This document shows positions 15,937 through 25,952 of a stretch of DNA of 64,000 nucleotides, one piece after another. Within the stretch, counting starts at the first letter, position 1; each line of letters starts with the position of its first letter. The notes under the pieces were generated by a model that saw only the letters and a program-made list of their open reading frames with translations, made no database searches and was not told the origin of the DNA. A program made the position numbers and the translations under genes. Source of the stretch: an uncultured Anaerolineae bacterium (GTDB lineage Bacteria; Chloroflexota; Anaerolineae; Anaerolineales; Villigracilaceae); contig CAIQVH010000025.1 in the NCBI GenBank assembly GCA_903875215.1, forward strand, positions 1 through 64,000. The letters are read 5' to 3'.

Positions 15937-18444
15937 ATGGACATCGGCAACATCCAACAGATCGACATCGACTCACAAATGCGCGACGCCTACCTCGATT
16001 ACGCCATGAGCGTAATCGTTGCCCGCGCCCTGCCAGATGCCCGCGATGGCCTTAAACCCGTCCACCGCCGCATTTTATTCGCCATGCATGATATGGGCAT
16101 CCGAGCCAACAGCTCCTATAAAAAATCAGCCCGTATCGTCGGCGAAGTGCTCGGCAAATACCATCCCCACGGCGATGCCGCCGTCTATGACGCAATGGCT
16201 CGCATGGCGCAGGATTTCTCCCTGCGATACATGCTCGTTGACGGACAGGGGAACTTCGGCTCCATCGACGGGGACGCCCCCGCCGCGATGCGCTACACCG
16301 AAGCCCGCCTCAACCGCATGGCCGAAGAAATGCTGGCTGACATCGACAAGAACACGGTCAACTTCGGCCCCAACTTCGATGAATCACTGCAAGAACCGCT
16401 GGTACTCCCCGCACGGTTGCCCAATCTGCTGCTCAACGGCTCATCGGGCATTGCTGTCGGCATGGCCACCAACATCCCGCCCCACAACCTGCGCGAACTG
16501 GCCGGGGCCATCACCTACCTGATCGAAAACTACGACCAGGCCGACGAAGTCCAGGTTGAAAAATTAATGGAATTTGTCTCCGGGCCCGACTTCCCCACCG
16601 GCGGTATCATCGTAGGTCGCGAGGGCATACTCCACGCCTACTCCACCGGCAAAGGACGGCTCGTCCTGCGCGGAGTTGCCGCCATCGAAGAGATGAAAGG
16701 CGGCCGGCACCAGATCGTCATCACAGAAATCCCTTACCAGGTCAACAAAACCACCCTGATCGAACGCATAGCTGAACTGGTGCGCGAGGACAAACTAGAC
16801 CAGATCTCAGATTTGCGCGATGAAAGCGACCAGCGCGGCATGAGCATCGTCATCGAACTCAAACGCGGCGCACAGCCCAAGAAAGTGCTCAACCAGCTTT
16901 ACAAATACACCAGCCTGCAATCCACTTTCGGGGTGCAGATTTTGGCCCTGGTGGATGGCGAACCTCGCACGCTGACACTCAAACGCTGCCTGCAGCTCTT
17001 CATCGAACACCGCGTTCAGGTCATCACACGCCGCTCACAGTTTGAGCTTGACAAAGCCCGCGCCCGCGCCCACATCCTGGAAGGTCTGCTCATTGCCCTC
17101 GCCAACCTGGATGCCGTCATCCAAACCATCCGTCAGGCCGCCGATGCCGAGGAAGCCAAAGAAAAACTGGTGCAACGCTTCAACCTGACCGAAGTCCAGG
17201 CCCAGGCTATTCTCGATATGCAACTGCGCCGCCTGGCTGCCCTTGAGCGCTGGAAAATCGAAGAGGAAGCGCGGCAAGTCAGAGAGCAGATCGCCTATCT
17301 CGAAGATTTGCTCGCCAATCCACAGAAAATTCTAGCGTTGATCCGCACGGATATGCAGGAAATTTCAGAGAAATTCGGAGATGAACGCCGCACCCGCATC
17401 GCAGGCGACGCAAAAGAAGAACTGCGTGAAGAAGACCTGGTGCAAGACGAAGCCGTGCTGATCACGCTGACTGGCCGCGGCTATATCAAGCGCACCAGCT
17501 CGGCGGCTTACAAATCGCAGGGGATCGGCGGCAAAGGCGTAACCGGGCACACCACCAAGGAAGAGGATGAAGTCCTGTTCATGTTCCCGGCACGCACATT
17601 ACAGACAGTGCTATTCTTCTCATCAAAAGGAAAAGTGTACAGCGAGAAGGTCTACCAGATCCCCGACGCCGACCGCACCGGAAAGGGTATTTCCATTTAC
17701 AACGTGCTGTCGCTCGAACCAAATGAAAAGATCACCGCCGCCATCTCTGTGGCCGATTTTGGCTCGCACGGATTTTGTGTGCTGGCCACCACGTTTGGGC
17801 GCATCAAACGCGTTGATCTGGAAGAATTCGCCGCGGTGCGACCTTCCGGCCTGATTGCCATGGCGCTCGACAGCGGCGACGAATTGGGCTGGGCGCATCT
17901 GACCACTGGCCAGGATGAAATCATGCTGATTACGCACAACGGCCAGGCGCTGCGCTTTGCCGAAAAGGAAGTCCGCTCAATGGGACGCTCAGCCGCCGGA
18001 GTGCAGGGCATCCGCCTGGGCAAAGGCGACAAGGTGGCCGGCATGGAAATCGTCGAAAAGGGTGGCGCCCTGTTAGTCGTCACCGAGGGCGGTTACGGGA
18101 AGCAAACGCCGCTCAAGGAATATTCCGCCAAAGGCCGCGCTACCAGTGGCAACACCACCATTGATCAAAAAGCCACCACCATCATTGGCAAAATCGCGGC
18201 GGCGCGCGTGGTACAGCCCTCAGATGATGTGACCCTGATCTCGTCCAACGGCATCATTCTGCGCTTGAAGGTGAAAGAGATCAAGGTGGCCAGCCGCCCA
18301 ACGCGCGGCGTGCGCCTGATGAAGCCCCAGACCGGTGATAGCGTGGCCGCCGTAGCGCGCATCGCCAGTGCCGATTTGAAAAAGGTGGGAGCCAGCGGAA
18401 GCGAGGACTCACCGCCCGAACAGGCCCAACCAAGCCTGCTCTAA
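15937..18444 (+). CDS. gyrA: DNA gyrase subunit A
   Basis: This 835-residue protein has the full topoisomerase IIA A-subunit layout: a breakage-reunion domain (residues about 8-490) with the catalytic tyrosine Y120 in '[10 protein letters not shown]', then a six-bladed C-terminal beta-pinwheel. ATG 15937 follows GAGAAGGGAA and is preferred to the in-frame TTG 15 bp upstream. The quinolone-resistance region reads '[10 protein letters not shown]', with Ala81 where E. coli has Ser83. The GyrA-box position reads 'QGIGGKGV', a diverged form of QRRGGKG, so topoisomerase IV ParC is an alternative. A -10-like TATAAT lies at 15837-15842. gyrB is not in the window. Confidence 0.92.
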   Translation: MDIGNIQQIDIDSQMRDAYLDYAMSVIVARALPDARDGLKPVHRRILFAMHDMGIRANSSYKKSARIVGEVLGKYHPHGDAAVYDAMARMAQDFSLRYMLVDGQGNFGSIDGDAPAAMRYTEARLNRMAEEMLADIDKNTVNFGPNFDESLQEPLVLPARLPNLLLNGSSGIAVGMATNIPPHNLRELAGAITYLIENYDQADEVQVEKLMEFVSGPDFPTGGIIVGREGILHAYSTGKGRLVLRGVAAIEEMKGGRHQIVITEIPYQVNKTTLIERIAELVREDKLDQISDLRDESDQRGMSIVIELKRGAQPKKVLNQLYKYTSLQSTFGVQILALVDGEPRTLTLKRCLQLFIEHRVQVITRRSQFELDKARARAHILEGLLIALANLDAVIQTIRQAADAEEAKEKLVQRFNLTEVQAQAILDMQLRRLAALERWKIEEEARQVREQIAYLEDLLANPQKILALIRTDMQEISEKFGDERRTRIAGDAKEELREEDLVQDEAVLITLTGRGYIKRTSSAAYKSQGIGGKGVTGHTTKEEDEVLFMFPARTLQTVLFFSSKGKVYSEKVYQIPDADRTGKGISIYNVLSLEPNEKITAAISVADFGSHGFCVLATTFGRIKRVDLEEFAAVRPSGLIAMALDSGDELGWAHLTTGQDEIMLITHNGQALRFAEKEVRSMGRSAAGVQGIRLGKGDKVAGMEIVEKGGALLVVTEGGYGKQTPLKEYSAKGRATSGNTTIDQKATTIIGKIAAARVVQPSDDVTLISSNGIILRLKVKEIKVASRPTRGVRLMKPQTGDSVAAVARIASADLKKVGASGSEDSPPEQAQPSLL

Positions 18445-18464
18445 CCTGCCTTCTGCAAGAATCA

Positions 18465-18500
18465 AAAACTCCCGCCCAAATGGATTGGCGGGAGTTTTTT
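18465..18500. terminator. Bidirectional terminator after gyrA
   Basis: AAAACTCCCGCC at 18465-18476 pairs perfectly with GGCGGGAGTTTT at 18487-18498 (12 bp, 10-nt loop). T tracts follow in both directions, serving gyrA and the small convergent membrane-protein gene. Confidence 0.9.
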
Positions 18501-18511
18501 CAACTATCAGC

Positions 18512-18736
18512 CTAAATTAATGCCAGTTTTCCGGTCAAAACCAACATTGCCACTCCCAGGGCGCAGACCATGAAAAACAACAGCAGCGCAATCACAAAGC
18601 GTTGGAACGCAGTCATCCCAAGAAATCTGGCGCTTTTCTTTTTAGCAGGGCGTTTTCCGGCTGGAGCTGACACCGGGGACGGTTGATCCTCTTGAAAAAC
18701 GGTCTGATTGCCTTCATTGCGCAAATCTTCGAACAT
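18512..18736 (-). CDS. Small single-pass membrane protein
   Basis: This 74-residue protein has a charged N-terminal half with a Lys-rich patch ('KRPAKKKSARFLG') followed by one transmembrane helix ('VIALLLFFMVCALGVAMLVL'). No family is recognised. It follows birA in the same direction after 59 bp and ends at the shared terminator, so it may be the last gene of that transcript. Its acidic and basic cytoplasmic tail and single helix say nothing firm about function. Confidence 0.6.
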   Translation of the reverse strand: MFEDLRNEGNQTVFQEDQPSPVSAPAGKRPAKKKSARFLGMTAFQRFVIALLLFFMVCALGVAMLVLTGKLALI

Positions 18737-18795
18737 AAAACACCTCGTGAATAAAAGAATTATCCTGCCAGGCCAACCAAAATGGGAAGTAACAT

Positions 18796-19581
18796 TCAGG
18801 CCGGGCGTAGATGCACTTCGCCAAAGTGGATGGTCTCCAGAATGCCGGTTTCCGTCTCCAGCACCAGGCTGCCATCAGCCTGCAGGCCTCGCACCAGGCC
18901 AAACAGCGGTTGATCCTTCCCAGCCCAGACCTGGACAGGTGCGCCGCGAAAAGCCAGGGCCGCTTCCCAATCGCGCCGGAACCCATCGCTCGCCAGCTGC
19001 TCTCGCCGGCGCAGCAGTGCATCCAGCAAAATCGTCAGCAAATCACCACGCGACACAGGTTGCTTGACGGCATTTTGAACGCAGGTCGCCGGAAAATTCA
19101 ATCCAGCCGCGGGAGGGAGCGCTTCCGGGCTGACATTGACACCCACACCCAGAATGATACCCTCCACTACCTCGCCCTGCCAGACTGCCTCGACGAGAAT
19201 GCCTGCCACTTTTTCGCCATGGATCAGGACATCATTCGGCCACTTGATCTGGGCATCGACACCCAGCCGCTGCAGCGCATCCACCAATGCCAGCGCACCC
19301 AGCCCCGAAAACAGCCCGACTGAATCGCACTCCCGGCCCTTTGGACGCAACACCAGGCTGAAAGCGAGCGCGGCGGCTGGAGCGGTGTACCACTTGCGGC
19401 CCATCCGGCCGCGCCCGGAAGTCTGCTCGTCCGCGAGCACCAGCGAGCCATCCTGCGCGCCCGCCGCCGCCCAATCCAAAGCCATGTCATTGGTCGAGCC
19501 CAGCGACGGAAAATACCGCACATCCGCCAGGCCGGGCAGGCTTTTCAAACCAGCCAGGTCGAAATCACTATTGGAGCACAT
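18796..19581 (-). CDS. birA: Biotin--[acetyl-CoA-carboxylase] ligase
   Basis: This 261-residue enzyme activates biotin with ATP and attaches it to carrier-protein lysine. The catalytic domain carries 'SGRGRMGRKW' (the GRGRxG biotinyl-AMP loop), 'IKWPNDVLI' and 'KVAGILVEA'. A small SH3-like C-terminal domain follows. There is no N-terminal helix-turn-helix, so it is a class I enzyme that does not act as repressor. ATG 19581 overlaps the end of the M23 peptidase gene by 14 bp, and homology begins just after it. A longer frame from 19668 would add an improbable leader. Confidence 0.92.
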   Translation of the reverse strand: MCSNSDFDLAGLKSLPGLADVRYFPSLGSTNDMALDWAAAGAQDGSLVLADEQTSGRGRMGRKWYTAPAAALAFSLVLRPKGRECDSVGLFSGLGALALVDALQRLGVDAQIKWPNDVLIHGEKVAGILVEAVWQGEVVEGIILGVGVNVSPEALPPAAGLNFPATCVQNAVKQPVSRGDLLTILLDALLRRREQLASDGFRRDWEAALAFRGAPVQVWAGKDQPLFGLVRGLQADGSLVLETETGILETIHFGEVHLRPA

Positions 19582-20617
19582 ACCAGGGATTGATATTGCC
19601 GCCACCCTGGCGCACTTCAAAGTGCAGGTGAGCGCCAAACGAATTGCCAGTGTTGCCAGCCAGGCCAATCACCTGCCCGGCGCCCACGCCCTGGCACAGG
19701 CTGACATTGAGTTGACTCAAGTGAGCATAGAGAGTGACATAGCCATTGCCATGATCGATCGCCACCACATTGCCATAACCGCCATTCCAGCCGCTGGCCG
19801 CCTTGACCACCACCCCCGCTGCAGAAGCATAGATCGGATCCCCCTCCCCGGCCGCCAGGTCAAGGCCGAGGTGGCCCGGGAAATAATCATTGCCCGAAAC
19901 GAAGTGGTTGGCTGTTGGGAAGATAAACCCGCTGCCGACCGGGCCGCCGGCGCCACAAGTGGAGCCGGAACTTCCGCTTCCGCGCCGGGCATCCACCGGC
20001 AGCGTGATCGCCTTCGATTCTCGCCAGCCGCCGGGAATCATCACCAGTTGGTCAACTTTTGGGGCCGGGTTGGTCAGATCCAGTTCGTTACCGGGCCAGT
20101 TGAGAATATCCTCAAGTTTTGCATTGTAGGTCGCGGCAATCTTATCCAGGCTGTCGCCGCTTTTCCATTTATAGATGATCCCATCGGTAGGCGGGATGAA
20201 TAATTCCTGGCCGGGTTTCAGGCTGTGCGGATCATCTTCCAGGGCGTCGTAATTGGCCCACAGCAAAGTCTCTGGTTTGATATCGAACGATTTGGAAATG
20301 CGGAAAATTGAATCACCCCGCTCGACGGTATGCGCCACGACCGCATAGCGCGGACGCTGGGGAATGATAGTTTTCAGTGTCAGATCGCGATCCAGCGCGG
20401 GGAGTGAGGACAACGAAACCGCCTGCGCTGCCGAACCGGCAGGGGTTGGCAGAACGTTGCTTTGAGTTGGGTCAGCAGCAGGCGCGGGGGCCGGCGCAGA
20501 AATGGCAGAGACGCTGCGGGTTTTCCAGAAGGCAAACCCAGCCATGACGAAAACTATCAACAGGGTGATCACCCAGCTGATCAGGTTAAAGCGGCGCGAA
20601 GAAGTTGTTTTTTCCAT
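19568..20617 (-). CDS. LysM-containing M23 metallopeptidase
   Basis: This 349-residue envelope protein has an N-terminal signal anchor (about residues 11-31) and a Pro/Ala-rich linker. Two LysM peptidoglycan-binding modules follow ('HTVERGDSIFRISKSF' and 'YKWKSGDSLDKIAATY'). The C-terminal LytM/M23 domain keeps the zinc ligands, H-x3-D in 'HLGLD' and HLH in 'HLHFE'. It probably cleaves peptidoglycan cross-bridges or helps in division. It is followed by birA with a 14-bp overlap. Confidence 0.93.
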   Translation of the reverse strand: MEKTTSSRRFNLISWVITLLIVFVMAGFAFWKTRSVSAISAPAPAPAADPTQSNVLPTPAGSAAQAVSLSSLPALDRDLTLKTIIPQRPRYAVVAHTVERGDSIFRISKSFDIKPETLLWANYDALEDDPHSLKPGQELFIPPTDGIIYKWKSGDSLDKIAATYNAKLEDILNWPGNELDLTNPAPKVDQLVMIPGGWRESKAITLPVDARRGSGSSGSTCGAGGPVGSGFIFPTANHFVSGNDYFPGHLGLDLAAGEGDPIYASAAGVVVKAASGWNGGYGNVVAIDHGNGYVTLYAHLSQLNVSLCQGVGAGQVIGLAGNTGNSFGAHLHFEVRQGGGNINPWYVLQ

Positions 20618-20677
20618 TAAGAAAAGATCCGCCGTTCATACGGCCAGTGACCTGTGGCAGGCAGTCGTATTGACCGC

Positions 20678-21961
20678 TTACAGATTGTCGTGCAAGGTTT
20701 CCAGAAAATCCTGATTGTTTTTGGTTTTCGCCATGCGGGTGACGATGGCTTCGGTCGCCACGGAAGGGTCCATGCCTGCCCCGGACGGCGGGTTGGAAGT
20801 CATCTGCGAGTACATGCGGCGCATGGTCCAGACACGGGCCAGGATATCCGGGCCGAGCAGCAGATCTTCGCGGCGGGTGGAGGAGCGCTCGATATCGACC
20901 GCCGGGAAAATACGTCGCTCCTGCAGCTTGCGCGACAGGTGCAATTCCATGTTGCCGGTACCCTTGAATTCTTCGTACACCACATCGTCGAGGCGGGATC
21001 CGGTATCCACCAGGCAGGTGGCGATGATGGTCAGGGAGCCGCCTTCTTCAATATTGCGTGCCGCGCCGAAGAAATGCTTGGGCGGATAAAGCGCCGAAGG
21101 ATCCATACCGCCCGAGAGGGTGCGGCCGGAGGGATTGACCGTCAGGTTGTAAGCACGCGCCAGGCGGGTGATGGAATCCATCAGAATGACGACATGCCGG
21201 CCAATTTCCACCAGCCGTTTGGCGCGGTCGAGGGCGATTTCGGCTGTGCGGACATGCGAGGTTACCGGTTCATCGAAGGTGGAAGCAATCACTTCTGCGT
21301 CCACCGAACGATCCATATCGGTCACTTCTTCGGGGCGCTCGCCAATCAGGGCAACCATCAGGTGCACATCGGGGTAAATGGTGGAGATGGAGTTGGCAAT
21401 TTGCTTCAAAATGGTGGTTTTGCCTGCCTTGGGAGGGGAAACGATCAGGCCGCGCTGGCCGCGACCAATCGGGGCAATCAGGTTGATCATGCGGGTGGCA
21501 AGAACATCCCCCTTGGTTTCAAGATCAAAACGCTTTTCTGGGAAAATGGGGGTCAGGTTTTCAAACTTCGGGCGGTAGCGGGCTTCTTCCGGGTCCACGC
21601 CATTGACGCTTTCGACCTTTAGCAGCCCCCAATGACGCTCAGATTCGCGCGGCGGGCGAACATGACCGAGGATCAGATCGCCGGAGCGCAGATCATAGCG
21701 CCGTAGCTGCGCCTGCGAAACGTAAACATCGTCATCGCTGATGCTGTAACGGGCAGACCGTAAAAACCCGATGCCCTCATCCATTATTTCGAGGATGCCA
21801 CCGCGGATTTCCAGGCCATCGCGCAGGGCTTCTTCCTGTCGCAACCGCAGCACCAGGGCCTCTTTTTTCAGGCGGTTGGCGTTTGGAATGGTAAATTCTT
21901 TTGAGGCCAGGCTGCGCAATTCGGCCAGAGGTCTGCTTTCAAGTTCGAGGATATTCATCAT
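20678..21961 (-). CDS. rho: Transcription termination factor Rho
   Basis: This 427-residue protein has an N-terminal Rho_N helical domain, a cold-shock-like RNA-binding domain (about 50-125) and a RecA-like ATPase. The Walker A motif is 'PPKAGKTT' and Walker B is 'HVVILMDSITRLARAYN'; the Q- and R-loop regions are conserved. The hexamer translocates on RNA and ends transcription. The start ATG-ATG at 21961/21958 is ambiguous by one codon. It is adjacent to the M23/birA genes on the same strand with a 60-bp gap. Confidence 0.96.
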   Translation of the reverse strand: MMNILELESRPLAELRSLASKEFTIPNANRLKKEALVLRLRQEEALRDGLEIRGGILEIMDEGIGFLRSARYSISDDDVYVSQAQLRRYDLRSGDLILGHVRPPRESERHWGLLKVESVNGVDPEEARYRPKFENLTPIFPEKRFDLETKGDVLATRMINLIAPIGRGQRGLIVSPPKAGKTTILKQIANSISTIYPDVHLMVALIGERPEEVTDMDRSVDAEVIASTFDEPVTSHVRTAEIALDRAKRLVEIGRHVVILMDSITRLARAYNLTVNPSGRTLSGGMDPSALYPPKHFFGAARNIEEGGSLTIIATCLVDTGSRLDDVVYEEFKGTGNMELHLSRKLQERRIFPAVDIERSSTRREDLLLGPDILARVWTMRRMYSQMTSNPPSGAGMDPSVATEAIVTRMAKTKNNQDFLETLHDNL

Positions 21962-22218
21962 GCTGTCTTCTCAATTCGGGGGTGTGATGGTTGGAATAGA
22001 ACAAATTCCGTCCGGTGTGCGGACGTGGAAATCTGTTTAGTTGTCAGAAAGGGGAATCTTATTCATCAAAGTGTTGGCCCCGCGGCCGCCCTGGCAAAAG
22101 AGTAACAATCTACGGGGAATTATCCAAATTATAGCATGTTTTCGGGTGTAAACCGGAAGAAACTTTCACTTTGCGCAGGTGTAAACCAAATCTACCAGAG
22201 AGCGTTGACAATGGAACA

Positions 22219-23505
22219 TTATAGTTTGACCGGTTTAAGCGTGACCATAACCTTATCCACGCGATTGCCGTCCATATCCATCACTTCAAAGAGCAGTCCA
22301 TTCCATTCAAATACATCCGCAGGCTGAGGCACCCGGCCAAGATGGTTCATCATGAACCCGCCCAGGGTTTCAAATTCTTCTTCATCGGGCAGGTGGCGCA
22401 GGTTGAATATTTCCTTGAGATCTTCGATCTCCAGCATGCCATCCAGCAGCCAGGAGCCGTCCTGGCGCTGGGTGACCTGGGGTTCACCGTCTTGAATATC
22501 GCCCACGATTTCTTCCAGGATGTCACTGATTGTCAGCAAACCCTGCACCGAGCCGAATTCGTCCACCACGATCAACATTTCCGCTTCTCCAGATTTGAAA
22601 ATCTCGAGCGCGCGTGAGGCATGTGCGGTTTCAGGGATATAAGTCACCGGCTGGAGATTTAACTTCAATTGCAGCGGCGCGCCATGCAGGCTCTCGAGCA
22701 GCAGGTCGCGGGCCTTGATGACTCCCAGGACGGTATCCAGGCTGTCTTCACACACCGGAAACTGGGAATACAGGCTTTCGGCGATGACGGTCTTGATCTG
22801 CTCAGGCGTGTCGTTCACATCCAGCCAGACAATCTCAGAGCGCGGAGTGAGCAGTGAGAAAACGCGCCGGTCATGCAAGCGAAAAACGCCCTCGACCATA
22901 TCCTGCTCGGCCTCGCCAAACACTCCGGCCTGCGTGCCCTGATCCAGCTGCACCAGGATTTCTTCCTCGGTGACCGGCGGTTCGAGGTTGGGTTTGACAC
23001 CCAGCAAGTGTAGGAGCAGATCGGTGGCGGCGCTCATCAGCCAGACCAGCGGCGAGAACAGACGGGAGATAAACAGCATCGGCCCGGCAATCGCCATGGC
23101 CACGCTCTCCGGGTTGTGCAATGCCAAACGCTTGGGAACCAGTTCTCCGAGCAGCAGTGACAGCACGGTAATCGTCAAAACAACCAGCACCAATGCCACA
23201 GAATGAGCCGAGGCCGCCAGCCAGGGAATTTGCGCCAACCTGAGCGCCAACGCCTCGGCGATCGTCGCCCCACCGACCGCGCCTGCCAGCACACCGATCA
23301 GTGTAATGCCGATCTGAATGGTAGAAAGAAACTGATTGGGATTTTCAGCCAGATGCAGGGCGGTTTGCGCGCCTCTCTGGCCTTCATTTACCCGCTGATG
23401 CAGGCGCGCCTTGCGTGAAGAGACCACCGCCATTTCAGACAGCGCAAAAATACCATTAAGAATGATGAGGAGAAGAACAATCAGGATCTCGAAACCAATA
23501 TCCAT
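22219..23505 (-). CDS. CNNM/CBS-domain membrane protein (TlyC/CorC family)
   Basis: This 428-residue protein has an N-terminal CNNM (DUF21) domain with three or four membrane helices (about 1-190), a pair of CBS domains (about 205-330) and a CorC_HlyC domain at the C-terminus. The family includes MpfA/YhdP-type magnesium exporters, so Mg2+ or other divalent cation efflux is the most likely role; hemolysin names for it are historical. A 53-bp gap separates it from selD upstream on the same strand. The 180-bp region between it and rho holds no gene. Confidence 0.9.
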   Translation of the reverse strand: MDIGFEILIVLLLIILNGIFALSEMAVVSSRKARLHQRVNEGQRGAQTALHLAENPNQFLSTIQIGITLIGVLAGAVGGATIAEALALRLAQIPWLAASAHSVALVLVVLTITVLSLLLGELVPKRLALHNPESVAMAIAGPMLFISRLFSPLVWLMSAATDLLLHLLGVKPNLEPPVTEEEILVQLDQGTQAGVFGEAEQDMVEGVFRLHDRRVFSLLTPRSEIVWLDVNDTPEQIKTVIAESLYSQFPVCEDSLDTVLGVIKARDLLLESLHGAPLQLKLNLQPVTYIPETAHASRALEIFKSGEAEMLIVVDEFGSVQGLLTISDILEEIVGDIQDGEPQVTQRQDGSWLLDGMLEIEDLKEIFNLRHLPDEEEFETLGGFMMNHLGRVPQPADVFEWNGLLFEVMDMDGNRVDKVMVTLKPVKL

Positions 23506-23558
23506 GTCAATATTTTACCTTACCACTGCCAGTTCGCTTCAACGCCCTGGCGCCACGT

Positions 23559-24623
23559 TCACCCCAGAACTTCAATCCCCGAGCCGGGCACTACCTCGCC
23601 GATGCGCCAGATGGGCTGTTCCAGCACTGCGGCGCGTTTCTCAAACGCGGAGAATTTTTCGGGCGGGACGCAAAGCAACAGCCCGCCGCTGGTCTGCGCA
23701 TCAAATAGAAGCATTTGCTCCATCTCGCTGAGTGACCCATCAAACTGAATGTGCGGCCCAAAGTGCAGGCGATTGTCTGAAGAACCGCCGGGAAAAGCCC
23801 ACTGCCCGGCAAATTTCCTGGCGCAGGAGATGAATGGGATCCGGGAAAAGTTCAGGCGGAATTTAACGCCCGCAGCGTGAGCCATCTCCCAGCCATGGCC
23901 GAGCAGGCTGAAGCCGGTCACATCCGTCCCGCCGCGCAGAGAAAATTCGGTTGCCAGCTGTCCAGCGCGGGCATTCAACCGGCTCATCCAGTCAATCACT
24001 TCGTGGATCTCCTGCGCCGAGGCCAGGCCGCGTTTCAGGGCAGTCGTCGTCACGCCGAATCCGAGCGGCTTGGTCAGCACCAGCACATCGCCGGGCCGTG
24101 CGCCGCTTTTGGTCAACAGCTTTTGCGGATGCACGAAACCGAGTGCCACCAGGCCAAATTTGGGTTCCTGATCCTGAACAGTGTGCCCGCCCGCCACGAC
24201 CACTCCCGCCTCGCGGCATTTTTCGGCGCCGCCGCGCAAAATCTCGCCCGATATTTCAGGCGGCAGGCTGGGCGGCAGAGCAGCAATGTTCAGGGCTAAA
24301 AAAGGTGTGCCGCCCATGGCATAAATATCGGAGAGCGAGTTGGCCGCGGCAATGGCGCCGTACTCGTAGGGCGTATCGACCACCGGGGTAAAGAAATCCG
24401 TCGTTACCACCAGGGCGCGCGCTTCATCCAGCTTCCAAACGGCGGCATCATCCGGCCCATCCAAGCCAACCAGTAAATCCGGGTACATGCCCGGCTGGAA
24501 AAGGGTAGAGACGGGACGCAGAACCTGCGCCAGCGTTTCGGCATTTAATTTAGAGGCTCAGCCAGCACAGCTGGAAAGCGTCGTCAGGCGGATTTCCCGG
24601 CCAGATGCAGCGGTTTCATTCAT
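23559..24623 (-). CDS. selD: Selenide, water dikinase SelD, itself a selenocysteine protein
   Basis: SelD makes selenophosphate from selenide and ATP for tRNA-Sec and selenouridine synthesis. The gene starts at ATG 24623 (GGAG 8 nt upstream). It reads 'LTTLSSCAG' and then an in-frame TGA (24558-24560), followed by 'ASKLNAETLAQVLRPV' and the usual SelD body. The TGA falls exactly at the catalytic Cys/Sec site (residue 22), so it encodes selenocysteine. A SECIS-like hairpin follows. Read through, the protein is 354 residues, the normal length. An automatic call would start falsely at 24488. 'GGTDVTGFSLLGHG' and 'LLFDAQTSGGLL' are conserved family blocks. The organism must therefore have selA, selB and tRNA-Sec outside this window. 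Confidence 0.95.
24514..24560 (-). promoter_or_regulatory. SECIS-like element of selD
   Basis: After the UGA (24558-24560) a 7-bp stem GGCGCAG / CUGCGUC with loop GUU spans 24531-24515. The apical loop is 33 nt past the UGA, inside the 16-37 nt range described for bacterial SECIS elements. The loop region, GCAGGUUCUGC, closely resembles the GCAGGUCUGC of E. coli fdhF. Confidence 0.8.
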
Positions 24624-24642
24624 CTCAGAACTCCAAAAACGA

Positions 24643-24683
24643 AGTGGAAAGTGGAAGGATTTTACCACTTTCCACTTTCCACT
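24643..24683 (-). terminator. Hairpin between the SPFH gene and selD
   Basis: A perfect 14-bp inverted repeat (AGTGGAAAGTGGAA at 24643-24656, TTCCACTTTCCACT at 24670-24683). On the minus strand it is followed by TCGTTTTTGG. It probably terminates the upstream SPFH gene and isolates selD. Confidence 0.6.
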
Positions 24684-24709
24684 CGATAGCAGGGTCAAAT
24701 CATCCAATG

Positions 24710-25741
24710 CTACTGGGGCCCAGACGGAACCACGGGCTCCAGCGTAGGCAGCGGCAACAGATAAGGGTTATCATTCGGAACAAGCATCACCTGGATGTTC
24801 GGGGCCAGCTTGGTAATATACTGGTACTGCAACAGGCTGGGATTTTTCGCCAACGCCTCGGCAATCAACCCCAGCGACTTGGCTTCGGCTTCCGCCTGGA
24901 TCACCCGCGCTTCAGCCGCGCCCTTGGCCGCAATCACGGCGGCATCGGCCTGGCCCTGCGCCGTCTGGCGGGCCTGCTCGGCCTCCTGCTTCTTCGATTC
25001 GACCACAAACTTGGCCTGTTGGGCCTGCTGTTCAGCAATCTGTTTTTGCTCCACGGCTGTGGCATACTCGTCGCTGAAACGAATATTGCGCAGCACAAAG
25101 TCCTGCAAAATCAGGTTATTTTTTTCAAAAATCGCAGTCAGCTGTTCCGTAATCTGCTGCTCCATATCAGCCCGCTTGGTCGAGACGATCTCCTCCACGC
25201 CAAACTGCGAGGACACGTCCCGAATGACACCGCGCGACTGCGGGCGCACCAACCCATCTTCATAACCGGTTCGCCAGGTTTTATACAGATCAATCGCCTT
25301 AAGCGGATCCACCGAATAGATCACCGAGGCGTCAATATAAACCTGCTGCCCATCTTTGGTACGCACCTGGATCGAATCATCCCCGCTGACCGCACCTTCC
25401 GTTGCCACCGCCGACATGGTATAGGTCTGCCGCAGGATTGAATAACGCTCCACACGCTCCACAAACGGAATAATCCAATGGATGCCCGCATTCAACGGCT
25501 CAGGGCGAATACCGCCCGCCCCCGCCGTAATCACCACGGCCAGTTCATCCGGCTCAATAAAGACCAGACCGGCGCCGGCACTGCTCAGAACGATTGCCAG
25601 CACAAACACCACAATCGCCAACGTCGACAACCCGCCCGCCGACTTGCCACGACTGGCACGGGTCACAGCAATCACCACCACGGCAATCGCCGCCATCCAG
25701 ACCAACCCGGCCACAAACTGAACCACCTGTGCAATATTCAT
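24710..25741 (-). CDS. SPFH/prohibitin-like membrane protein
   Basis: This 343-residue protein has two N-terminal membrane helices (about 5-25 and 38-58). A Band-7/SPFH domain follows (about 65-235, starting 'GAGLVFIEPDELAVVI'), then an Ala/Glu/Gln-rich coiled coil ('QKQIAEQQAQQAKFVVESKK' onward) and a Pro-rich tail. Such proteins form oligomeric rings that organise membrane proteins or control proteases such as FtsH. ATG 25741 is chosen over the in-frame GTG 25747 because GGAGGA lies 6 nt before it. Confidence 0.9.
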   Translation of the reverse strand: MNIAQVVQFVAGLVWMAAIAVVVIAVTRASRGKSAGGLSTLAIVVFVLAIVLSSAGAGLVFIEPDELAVVITAGAGGIRPEPLNAGIHWIIPFVERVERYSILRQTYTMSAVATEGAVSGDDSIQVRTKDGQQVYIDASVIYSVDPLKAIDLYKTWRTGYEDGLVRPQSRGVIRDVSSQFGVEEIVSTKRADMEQQITEQLTAIFEKNNLILQDFVLRNIRFSDEYATAVEQKQIAEQQAQQAKFVVESKKQEAEQARQTAQGQADAAVIAAKGAAEARVIQAEAEAKSLGLIAEALAKNPSLLQYQYITKLAPNIQVMLVPNDNPYLLPLPTLEPVVPSGPQ

Positions 25742-25952
25742 AATCACTCCTCCGATTCAACTTGCAGAACCTGTAACCCACCCGTCAAAACGAGTGGCGA
25801 TCTATTGACAAACCCCTTACAAACAATTGCGCGGGAATGTCAGCTTATAAAAGGAAGAAGCAGCATCGGTCAAACCAGCCTCCTTCACCCACTGGTGAAA
25901 GTTGAGCAAAAAACCGGCTACTTCATTCATTATAACGTGATAGCATTAACCT

